Below, in pieces: positions 46,123-52,727 of a DNA stretch of 64,000 nt. This DNA comes from JAPHTQ01 sp050295975 (GTDB taxonomy: Bacteria; Pseudomonadota; Gammaproteobacteria; Thiohalomonadales; Thiohalomonadaceae). Both the position numbers and the translations under genes were made by a program. Each line of letters opens with the position of its first letter. Position 1 is the stretch's first letter. The notes under the pieces were generated by a model. The model had not been told where the DNA came from. It did no database searches and worked only from the letters and a program-made list of their open reading frames with translations. Where the stretch lies: NCBI GenBank assembly GCA_050295975.1, contig JBNKQR010000009.1, positions 4,282 to 68,281 of the forward strand, in the 5' to 3' direction.

Positions 46123-47169
46123 GTGGACAAAATCACCCTCACCCGACCCGATGACTGGCATCTGCACCTGCGCGATGGCGACGCGATGCAGGCCGTTGTT
46201 GCACACAGCGCAGAACGTTTCGGCCGCGCCATCGTCATGCCCAACCTGCGACCGCCGGTAACCACCACGGAACAGGCGCTGGCCTACCGCGAACGTATCC
46301 TTGCGGCACTGCCCTCCGGCAGCCCTTTCCAGCCACTGATGACCCTCTATCTCACCGACAACACACCGCCGGATGAGATTGCTCGCGCCAAAGAGAGCGG
46401 CGCGATACAGGCAGTGAAGCTCTACCCCGCCGGCGCCACCACCAACTCCGACTCAGGGCTCACCGATATCCACAAGGCAGAGGCGACCCTGCGCGCCATG
46501 GCCGAGTGTGGTATGCCGCTGCTGGTGCATGGGGAAGTGACCGATAACGCAGTTGATATCTTCGACCGCGAACGGGTCTTCCTCGAAACGGTACTGGCGC
46601 CGCTGCTGGAACGCATCCCGGATCTGAAACTCATCGCAGAACATATCACCACCGCAGAGATGGCCCGTTTTGTTCTCGGCGCAGGCGACAAGGTTGCCGC
46701 CACCATCACCCCGCAACATCTGCTACTCAATCGCAACGCCCTGCTCGCCGGTGGCATCCGCCCACACAACTACTGCCTGCCAGTACTGAAACGCGAATCA
46801 CACCGCGAAGTGCTGATGGAGATGGCGATCTCTGGCAATCCCAAATTCTTCCTCGGCACCGACAGTGCACCCCACGCCAAACACGCCAAGGAGACCGCCT
46901 GCGGCTGCGCCGGGATCTACTCCGCCCACGCCGCCATCGAACTCTACGCCGAAGCCTTCGACCAGGCTGGTGCGCTGGACAAACTGGAAGGCTTCGCCAG
47001 TTTCTATGGTGCTGACTTCTATGGATTACCACGCAACGCCGACACCATCACCTTGAAACGTGAGGAGTGGTTGGTACCAGAGAGTTATGAGTTTGGTGGA
47101 GAGAAATTGGTGCCGATGAGGGCGGGGGAGAAGGTTGGGTGGAAATTAGTATCGCTTCGCGATAATTAA
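46123..47169 (+). CDS. pyrC: Dihydroorotase
   Basis: 348 residues from GTG 46123 (MDKITLTRPDDWHLHLRDGDAM), the same length as E. coli PyrC. An upstream in-frame ATG at 46009 would add 38 unrelated residues. It catalyses cyclisation of carbamoyl aspartate to dihydroorotate in pyrimidine synthesis. Class II landmarks: HLHLRDGD, the carboxylated lysine in AVKLYPAG, LLVHGEVTD, IAEHITTAEMA, and FFLGTDSAPHAKHAKE. The stop lies inside the first of several small hairpins that begin the accessory repeat region. Confidence 0.96.
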   Translation: MDKITLTRPDDWHLHLRDGDAMQAVVAHSAERFGRAIVMPNLRPPVTTTEQALAYRERILAALPSGSPFQPLMTLYLTDNTPPDEIARAKESGAIQAVKLYPAGATTNSDSGLTDIHKAEATLRAMAECGMPLLVHGEVTDNAVDIFDRERVFLETVLAPLLERIPDLKLIAEHITTAEMARFVLGAGDKVAATITPQHLLLNRNALLAGGIRPHNYCLPVLKRESHREVLMEMAISGNPKFFLGTDSAPHAKHAKETACGCAGIYSAHAAIELYAEAFDQAGALDKLEGFASFYGADFYGLPRNADTITLKREEWLVPESYEFGGEKLVPMRAGEKVGWKLVSLRDN

Positions 47170-47184
47170 TTTGATTTAGGTTTG

Positions 47185-47443
47185 TGTCGCTTCGCGACAG
47201 ATAAAGGCATTGAAAGCGGGTGGCTGACCCGCGGCAGGCCACTTTCTCTTGCGCGGCCAAGAGAAAGTAGCCAAAGAGAAGGCCGCCCGAAGACTTGCCG
47301 CTAACACGGTTCCCTGCGCTTCTCGTCATTTCAGGCCGTTCGCGCAACTCGCTCGGCAAGCCTCGCTCAAACATGCCCTCACTATTCCCTGAAATGACTG
47401 CGATGCTCGGCTGCGTCTACGGGACCCAAAACCGCTTCGTTCA
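47185..47443. repeat. Modular inverted repeat, copy A
   Basis: Copy A of a repeat present in reverse orientation at 49318-49595. It starts with the hairpin TGTCGC-TTC-GCGACA (47185-47199). The outer block 47210-47319 matches copy B (49461-49572) with four substitutions and a 2-base indel over 110 bases. The inner block 47404-47443 matches 49318-49357 with two mismatches in 40. Between them lies a unique 84-bp spacer with its own stem GTCATTTCAGG / CCTGAAATGAC (47325-47335, 47388-47398). A frame across the outer block reads SGGLLFGYFLLAAQEKV, a peptide often predicted from dispersed repeats and not a real protein. Confidence 0.9.
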
Positions 47444-47710
47444 GCAACCCAACAGGCTTTGATACTTGCCAATACCGAGTTACGGGAGTACAAAAAGAAA
47501 AACCGTGAGAAGGGAAGCCACCAAAATGCACCCCATCAAAACCACAAGGAAGCTGACATTTTCCTCCAACCCGTTACCAACGTGCTTCTCAAGGGCACGA
47601 TCATATATTTCAACAGGTTACAATTATGATGGAATTTTATCCGTCAATATCGACGTATTACAACACATCAATTTTGATGTGGAATTGTAGTTATGTATAA
47701 AAGGGAAACA

Positions 47711-48049
47711 ATGAACTACAAAATCATTCTGGCAATATCACTAGCCGTTCTATTTTCTGGTTGCGCAAGCACTGGCGTCATTCCAATGAGCCAAGACTCT
47801 TACTATATCGGCAAAAAAGACGGTTCACCTGGCATAGGTGTTTCTCTCAGCAATAAAGCTGAGGTTTATCAAGAGGCAAATGCCTTCTGTAGCAAAAAAG
47901 GCCTCGAAGTATTTGTATTACGTGAAACGGTTACGCCAGCGGCTCCGGGACGTTTAGGTTCTACCGAACTGCATTTTAAGTGTGTCGCTCCAGGCGGAAC
48001 TGCACAACCGCTTGTAAAAGATCCAGACACAGTAATAAGAGTAAAGTAA
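47711..48049 (+). CDS. Small lipoprotein in the cassette-like segment
   Basis: 112 residues from ATG 47711, with an AAGGGA ribosome site just upstream; an earlier ATG at 47693 is less likely. The signal peptide IILAISLAVLFSGC ends in a lipobox with Cys18. The mature protein has VYQEANAFCSKKGLEVFVLRETVTPAAPGRLGSTELHFKC, with two cysteines that could form a disulfide. It has no family I can name. The region is visibly AT-richer than its neighbours, consistent with acquisition. 260 bases upstream lies the first repeat copy. Confidence 0.7.
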   Translation: MNYKIILAISLAVLFSGCASTGVIPMSQDSYYIGKKDGSPGIGVSLSNKAEVYQEANAFCSKKGLEVFVLRETVTPAAPGRLGSTELHFKCVAPGGTAQPLVKDPDTVIRVK

Positions 48050-48132
48050 TACCAATTTTTGGTCTTTATATGTCGTCAATAAAAATACATAACAAACGCA
48101 TTAATTCGTTCGCTTCGCGAACTGAGAATCAT

Positions 48133-48182
48133 GGGTCAGAGAGCAATTATTTCTAATATTAGAGAATATTGCTCTCTGACCC
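48133..48182. repeat. REP-like long palindrome
   Basis: GGGTCAGAGAGCAAT (48133-48147) and ATTGCTCTCTGACCC (48168-48182) are perfect 15-base complements, with a further near-complementary AT-rich centre, giving about 25 bp of stem. The GGGTCAGA end is the form seen in REP sequences linked to RAYT (Y1) transposases. A second GGGGTCAGA half, without its partner, lies at 49256-49264. The first element interrupts the gap between the lipoprotein and SEC-C genes. Confidence 0.75.
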
Positions 48183-48252
48183 TGTTTATTGAAAGGGTCC
48201 ACGAAAAAGCGCGCAGCCCCTCACTTTTACGTGAAAGTCACGAGGTGAGGCT

Positions 48253-48870
48253 GTGACTCCGAATGAGATATGTGGCGATATAATATTCCTAGTTTCAAAG
48301 ATTGGTGCAAAATCAGAGCCAGTGTTTTTGCCGTCTAGGCCTGAAGCTGGCGCACCGCTCAACGAGTGCTTTCCAATCGTAGACAAGAAGGTTGAGTCTG
48401 CCGGCGGGAAGAGAGTGCTTGGTTGGCAAATCTGGAAAACGCCACTACTGGTTGAGGCCGAGTTTCATGCGGTTTGGGAGTCTCCAGAAGGGGAGCTTAT
48501 TGATATCACGCCAAAGTCTTTACCGCTTGCGAAAATATTGTTCTTGCCAGATGGGACTGCCGTGTATGAAGGAAAGCAGGTAAATAATATTAGAGTCAAC
48601 ACAACCGGAAACCAGTTAGTCGATGACTTTATAGCAGTCTGCAACGCTATATTCAGAATCGAAAACAAGGGTGATAGAGCTTTTCAGTACGAGTTGTCAC
48701 TGTCAGGCGACGAAGCCAAAGCGTACCATATACTCACTAAGGCGAGGGAGCTGCTTGAGATCATGGCGCTTCAAGGTATGAATAGGAAAAGCCCATGCTT
48801 TTGTGGAAGCGGGAAGAAGCACAAGGCATGCCACGGAAAGCAAATAAATGAGCTCGCACAGAACTTTTAA
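48253..48870 (+). CDS. SEC-C motif protein
   Basis: 205 residues from GTG 48253, with a GAGGTGAGG ribosome site (48242-48249). The first 180 residues are a globular domain of unknown type (ICGDIIFLVSKIGAKSEPVFLP; HAVWESPEGELIDITPKSL). The C-terminus is an SEC-C zinc-binding motif, SPCFCGSGKKHKACHGK, with C-x-C-x8-C-H spacing. SEC-C motifs bind zinc and often mediate contact with SecB or other proteins. The ribosome site lies in one arm of a hairpin formed by CCTCAC and GTGAGG, so translation may be limited. The TAA stop lies within an attC-like site. Confidence 0.8.
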   Translation: MTPNEICGDIIFLVSKIGAKSEPVFLPSRPEAGAPLNECFPIVDKKVESAGGKRVLGWQIWKTPLLVEAEFHAVWESPEGELIDITPKSLPLAKILFLPDGTAVYEGKQVNNIRVNTTGNQLVDDFIAVCNAIFRIENKGDRAFQYELSLSGDEAKAYHILTKARELLEIMALQGMNRKSPCFCGSGKKHKACHGKQINELAQNF

Positions 48871-48948
48871 CAAGGCCAGGCACAGCGACGGCTTCTCAGT
48901 TGCGGCTTCTCCTCCACTAAAAAGTCGCGCGTGCTAGCAACGTTAGCC
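48865..48948 (+). other. attC-like recombination site
   Basis: 84 bp. The left end TTTTAAC and right end GTTAGCC resemble attC R''/R' sites (RYYYAAC/GTTRRRY, each with one mismatch). Between them CAAGGCCAGGCAC is nearly complementary to GTGCTAGCAACG, and GCGAC pairs with GTCGC, giving an imperfect hairpin with a large loop. The SEC-C stop lies in the left end, and the next gene starts 26 bases after the right end, as in integron gene cassettes. No integrase is in the window. Confidence 0.5.
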
Positions 48949-48973
48949 ACTGCAGGAACAACTAGAGGAAGAA

Positions 48974-49216
48974 ATGGAGACATCATATTTAATTCTTTAT
49001 CCCCTGCAGTTCTTTTATGCGCTTGGCGCCACACTTTTCTTTCTCGTGATACCTACCAAGCTTTTTGTTCCAAAAAAGTGGTTGCCTGAAAAATCAATTA
49101 TTCCTCTATGGCTTATTATTTCAGCAGTTATTGCCATATTCACTACGACAAATCCGCCAGAGAACACAGATCCCTACAATTGTCGGGAAACAAGATCGGG
49201 GTTGCGCTGTGAATAG
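48974..49216 (+). CDS. Small two-helix membrane protein in cassette position
   Basis: 80 residues with an AGAGGAAG ribosome site 3 bases before ATG 48974. Two hydrophobic segments: LILYPLQFFYALGATLFFLVI and IIPLWLIISAVIAIFTTT. The C-terminus is polar with two cysteines (YNCRETRSGLRCE). Its start lies 26 bases after the attC-like site, the usual cassette layout. The family is not recognised. Downstream is a lone REP-like GGGGTCAGA half at 49256 and then repeat copy B. Confidence 0.7.
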   Translation: METSYLILYPLQFFYALGATLFFLVIPTKLFVPKKWLPEKSIIPLWLIISAVIAIFTTTNPPENTDPYNCRETRSGLRCE

Positions 49217-49317
49217 CAGCAATCGGCTGACGAGGCAAATCAACTCGAAATAAGTGGGGTCAGAAGAAACTTTTCACCAATCCTCAGAATGTTTTTTACG
49301 AAAAGCATCCGCAATAT

Positions 49318-49595
49318 TGAACGGAGCGGTTTTGGGTCCCGTAGACGCCGCCGAGCACTGGAGTCCGTTGGAGGATTAGCCCGTTAGGGGCGCGCCATGG
49401 ACGGCGCGCGGTGGCAGTTGGGGCAGGAGCCCCGTCTGCCATCCCCCTTCAACGGACGAAGCGCATAGGGAACCGCGTTAGCGGCAAGTCTTCGGGCGGC
49501 CTTCTCTTTGGTTACTTTCTCTTGGCCGCGCAAGAGAAAGTGACCTGCTGCGGGTCAGCCACCCGCTTTCAAGATTCATTCATCGCGAAGCGATG
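49318..49595. repeat. Modular inverted repeat, copy B
   Basis: Reverse copy of the repeat at 47185-47443. The inner block is 49318-49357 and the outer block 49461-49572, ending in the hairpin CATCGC-GAA-GCGATG (49581-49595). The 100-bp spacer (49358-49460) differs completely in sequence from that of copy A but is also palindromic: GTCCGTTG / CAACGGAC (49363-49370, 49450-49457), with inner stems in GGCGCGCC and GGCAG/CTGCC. Confidence 0.9.
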
Positions 49596-49604
49596 CACCA
49601 CTGG

Positions 49605-49624
49605 ATTCCGGCGTACGCCGGAAT
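49605..49624. repeat. 20-bp perfect extragenic palindrome
   Basis: ATTCCGGCGTACGCCGGAAT is a perfect palindrome following copy B of the modular repeat. The surrounding TGGATTCC...GGAATGAC is a common dispersed proteobacterial repeat form. It lies 42 bases beyond the sppA stop and could also end sppA transcription. Confidence 0.8.
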
Positions 49625-49666
49625 GACATCCAATGATGGGCACACTCCGCTTTGCCCTTCCTACGG

Positions 49667-50629
49667 CTACTGAATCAAATCCGCCCCAATCCCCATCTTC
49701 TCCACCATCACATTCGCCATCGAAGCCCCAAGACGATCAGCAAACCGCTTAAACACATCCGGCTGCGGAGTGTAGTCAACAATGTCTTCCGCCTTGATCA
49801 CTTCACGAGCTACGTAATCAACATCACCAATCTCATCGGCCAGACCAAGTTCAATACTTTTAATACCGCTCCAGAACATGCCGCTATAGAGTTGCGGGTC
49901 GTCAACAAGGCGCTCTCCTCTGCCCGCTTTAACTGCGGCAATGAATTCACGGTGAATGTCATCGAGTACGGTTTTAATGTGTTTCACGTCGCCCTTCTTC
50001 AGTGGCTGGAACGGGTCAAGCATGCCCTTGTGTTCACCGGCGGTGAGCAGGCGGCGTTCCACGCCGACCTTTTTCATTACATCGACAAAACCGAAGCCGT
50101 TCATTAGTACGCCGATGGAGCCGACGATACTGGATGGGTTGACGTAAATATTGTCGGCAGCCGAGGCGATGTAATAGGCGCCCGAGGCACCCATGTCGAC
50201 AATCACCGCATGAACGGGAATGTCCGGGTGTTCTTGTTTCAAACGTACGATTTCACGGTAGACGTAGTCGGCCTGCACTGGGCTGCCGCCGGGGCTGTTG
50301 ATCCGTAGCACCACACCCTTGGTGTGTTTGCTGGCGAAGGCGTTACGCAAACCTTCGATGATCACGTCCGCATTGGCGCGGGTGGCATCGGAGATCATGC
50401 CGTTTACCTCGACCATGGCGGTGTGGTCGCTGTAGCGTGTTGAGCCTTCATCGCTCTGTCCGCGCATGGCGATGAGTAAGACGATCAACACATAGGCGCT
50501 GATCAGCAGCTTGAAGAAGATACTCCAGCGGCGAGAGCGGCGCTGTTCTGTCAGTGCGGCGAAACTCAGGCGATTGAGCAGGTCGCGTTCCCAGTTTTCA
50601 CTTCGGTTTGCCTGTTCGTTGTCGTTCAT
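49667..50629 (-). CDS. sppA: Signal peptide peptidase SppA, short form (S49)
   Basis: 320 residues from ATG 50629 (MNDNEQANRSENWERDLLNRL), with an AGAGGAAG ribosome site; a frame to 50677 is less likely. One membrane helix (IFFKLLISAYVLIVLLIAM) is followed by the S49 protease domain. The catalytic serine is in VDMGASGAYYIASAAD and the general-base lysine is probably in LLTAGEHKGMLDPF. NSPGG and SIVGSIGVLM are also typical. It cleaves cleaved signal peptides in the inner membrane. The short form resembles SppA of Gram-positives and many proteobacteria rather than the 67-kDa E. coli enzyme. Confidence 0.92.
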   Translation of the reverse strand: MNDNEQANRSENWERDLLNRLSFAALTEQRRSRRWSIFFKLLISAYVLIVLLIAMRGQSDEGSTRYSDHTAMVEVNGMISDATRANADVIIEGLRNAFASKHTKGVVLRINSPGGSPVQADYVYREIVRLKQEHPDIPVHAVIVDMGASGAYYIASAADNIYVNPSSIVGSIGVLMNGFGFVDVMKKVGVERRLLTAGEHKGMLDPFQPLKKGDVKHIKTVLDDIHREFIAAVKAGRGERLVDDPQLYSGMFWSGIKSIELGLADEIGDVDYVAREVIKAEDIVDYTPQPDVFKRFADRLGASMANVMVEKMGIGADLIQ

Positions 50630-50645
50630 TGTGCTTCCTCTTTGC

Positions 50646-51332
50646 TCAGGCCTTGTTTGCCACGGTTTGATTGTCACCGAAGGCTTCCAGCCACTCCGTT
50701 AATTCAGTAATGGCGTCGATGCAGTGCAATGGCTGATGTTGTAGCAGCCGCTCCGCTTCGTGTACACCGTAACTTACCGCCAGTGCAGCAGTGTGGGCAT
50801 TGTTCGCCATCTGCATGTCATATTCGGTATCGCCGATCATGAGTGTCGCCTGCGGCTCTACACCCAACTCATCCATCACCTGCTCCAGCATCAACGGATG
50901 CGGTTTGGAGAAGGTTTCATCGGCACAACGGGTAGCGTGAAACAGTCGCCCCAGTCCGGTCTCATCCAGCACCTTATCCAGCCCTACCCGGCCCTTACCG
51001 GTGGCTACCGCCAGCAGGTAGCCGGCGTCTGCCAGGGCTTGCAGGGTCTCCTCCGCACCAGCGAATAGCTCTGAACGAGTCGGATCGGCGGTGAGGAAAT
51101 GGTAGCGATAGCGATCAATCATCGCCGTGGCAAAGGCCAGATCGGTGCCGGGATAGAGATGTTTGATCGCCTCGGTCAGCCCCAGGCCGATGATATTGCG
51201 AATACTGGCATCATCTCGAGGCGCCAGCGACAGGTCTGTGATGGCGGCACGCATACAGGCGACAATACGCGCCTCGGAGTCCATCAGGGTGCCGTCCCAG
51301 TCGAAGACCAGCAGTTCAAAACCTTTGCTCAT
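50646..51332 (-). CDS. HAD-superfamily phosphatase, phosphoglycolate phosphatase-like
   Basis: 228 residues. HAD motif I is VFDWDGTLMDSEARI; the cap domain lies at about 20-90. Motif II is LLAVATGKGRVGLDKVL; motif III/IV is KPHPLMLEQVMDEL and LMIGDTEYDMQMANNA. The Gph/YjjG group is the closest family, but the substrate (phosphoglycolate, nucleotides, others) cannot be fixed. It lies 16 bases downstream of rluC's end overlap and 17 bases before sppA; rluC-HAD-sppA forms a compact operon, a gene order seen in many gammaproteobacteria. Confidence 0.85.
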   Translation of the reverse strand: MSKGFELLVFDWDGTLMDSEARIVACMRAAITDLSLAPRDDASIRNIIGLGLTEAIKHLYPGTDLAFATAMIDRYRYHFLTADPTRSELFAGAEETLQALADAGYLLAVATGKGRVGLDKVLDETGLGRLFHATRCADETFSKPHPLMLEQVMDELGVEPQATLMIGDTEYDMQMANNAHTAALAVSYGVHEAERLLQHQPLHCIDAITELTEWLEAFGDNQTVANKA

Positions 51333-52282
51333 TTTACCTCTTCCAGTCTGTTCAGTAGTTGTTGCAACTCATCGTTCAGCGGCGCTTCCACATGAATGGT
51401 GGTGCTCTCTGGCAGGGTGAAGCGTAGCTCTGCGGCGTGCAGGAACAGCCGTTGCAGTCCCCGCTCAGACATCTGCCGGTTGAAGGCGGCATCGCCATAC
51501 TTCTCATCCCCGGCGATGGGGTGACCGCTGTGCTGGGCATGAACCCGAACCTGATGGGTACGACCGGTGATCAGTTTGACCCGCATCAGGCTGCAATCAC
51601 TGTAGATGGTGACCGGGGTGAAGATACTCAACGACGGCTTGCCATCCTCCTCTACGGTGACAAGTCGCTCACCCGATTTGAGGGTATTCTTGCGCAGCGG
51701 CACATCAATACCTCGCTTGCCGCCCTTCCAGCGCCCCATGACCAGCGCCAGGTAGTACTTATCCAGCCCCTTTTCGCCCCGCAGTAGCTCCTGAAATGCG
51801 CGCAGGGTGCTGCGCTTCTTGGCGATCACCATGCAACCGCTGGTCTCCCGGTCGAGACGGTGGGCCAGCTCCAGAAAGGGTGCATCCGGGCGAATGGCCC
51901 GCAGCGCCTCAATCACCCCAAAACTGACCCCGCTACCGCCGTGGACCGCCATACCGGAGGGCTTGTTGAGGATGAGGAGCCCTTTATCCTCATAGATGAC
52001 GGCCTCCTCCAGCAGCTTCTGCACCCGGCTGCCGGGGGTCACCGGTGGCGCCTTTTCACTCATGCGAATCGGTGGGATTCGCACTATATCGCCATTCTTA
52101 AGACGGTAGTCGGGCTTAATCCGCCCCTTGTTCACACGGACCTCTCCCTTGCGCAGGATGCGGTAGATACGGCTTTTGGGGACACCTTTAAGGGTTTTGA
52201 GCAGGAAGTTGTCTATACGCTGGCCACTGCTGTCGTCGCCGACGGTGACCTCCTGGACTGCTAATGTGGGGGTTTGATTCAT
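51329..52282 (-). CDS. rluC: 23S rRNA pseudouridine synthase RluC
   Basis: 317 residues from ATG 52282. The N-terminal S4 RNA-binding domain has QRIDNFLLKTLKGVPKSRIYRILRKGEVRVNKGR. The catalytic domain has HRLDRETSGCMVIAKK with the catalytic aspartate and LITGRTHQVRVHAQHSGHPIAGDEKYG. The S4 domain and motif II sequence fit RluC (positions 955, 2504, 2580 in E. coli) over RluD. It is divergent from rne, as in E. coli, which supports the assignment. Its stop overlaps the HAD gene start by four bases. Confidence 0.95.
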   Translation of the reverse strand: MNQTPTLAVQEVTVGDDSSGQRIDNFLLKTLKGVPKSRIYRILRKGEVRVNKGRIKPDYRLKNGDIVRIPPIRMSEKAPPVTPGSRVQKLLEEAVIYEDKGLLILNKPSGMAVHGGSGVSFGVIEALRAIRPDAPFLELAHRLDRETSGCMVIAKKRSTLRAFQELLRGEKGLDKYYLALVMGRWKGGKRGIDVPLRKNTLKSGERLVTVEEDGKPSLSIFTPVTIYSDCSLMRVKLITGRTHQVRVHAQHSGHPIAGDEKYGDAAFNRQMSERGLQRLFLHAAELRFTLPESTTIHVEAPLNDELQQLLNRLEEVK

Positions 52283-52727
52283 CGGCGCATGATACAAGCC
52301 CGTCGATTGCTACGCCATCCTGATAAGAAAATGCGCCAAGTCCTTGGAATACTTTAAGTTCGGGATAGACTTGTTCTGAGCTTCCCTGATATAGTTCACT
52401 GGCTTCAAGAAAGGTCCCGGGACTTTGCGCCCCCCAAATGGCGGCGCCTTCCGGACAAAAAATGAGCACTTAGTTTTATGCATCTGCCGATGGTCGGCAG
52501 CTGTTTAATTTTTAACCGCCACACCGGTAACAAGGCCGGGTTGGCCCGAACATAGCGCTCCCGCATCCGTTAGACGGATTGCAGGACCAGCATAAACAGA
52601 GTGAGACGCCGCTGCCCGATTGCCATTGTCTTCGGCAGCGCTGCTCGATGCCCCGCATGACGGTGGCCACTCTGGCGATCCCGCACCCTGACAAGGGAAT
52701 GTGGTCGAGCGCCTGTGAGATAACAAC
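52283..52727 (+). promoter_or_regulatory. rne leader and divergent rluC/rne control region
   Basis: 445 bp without a gene. It holds a hairpin CTGCCGA-TGG-TCGGCAG at 52484-52500 followed by CTGTTTAATTTTT, which resembles a transcription terminator or attenuator ahead of rne. A second GC-rich stem (GCTGCC ... GGCAGC, about 52615-52640) lies nearer the start. In E. coli the long 5' leader of rne mediates RNase E autoregulation; a similar role is plausible. No clean sigma-70 promoter was identified. Confidence 0.45.

Noticed and set aside
47048..47374. A 108-residue minus-strand frame and a 71-residue plus-strand frame (49411-49626), both reading LLFGYFLLAAQEKV.
   Set aside because: Both are the repeat's outer block translated. 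The peptide is a common artefact of dispersed repeats, and one frame also overlaps the end of pyrC.
47466..47690. A 74-residue plus-strand frame before the lipoprotein gene.
   Set aside because: No ribosome site, no recognisable fold and biased composition. Treated as non-coding spacer.
47674..47701. A TTGATG-16-TATAAA promoter before the lipoprotein gene.
   Set aside because: The -10 would be only 9 bases from the ATG, leaving no room for the visible ribosome site.
47185..49624. An insertion sequence bounded by the inverted repeats.
   Set aside because: No transposase frame, no target duplication and arms far longer and more modular than IS ends. A repeat-bounded accessory segment fits better.
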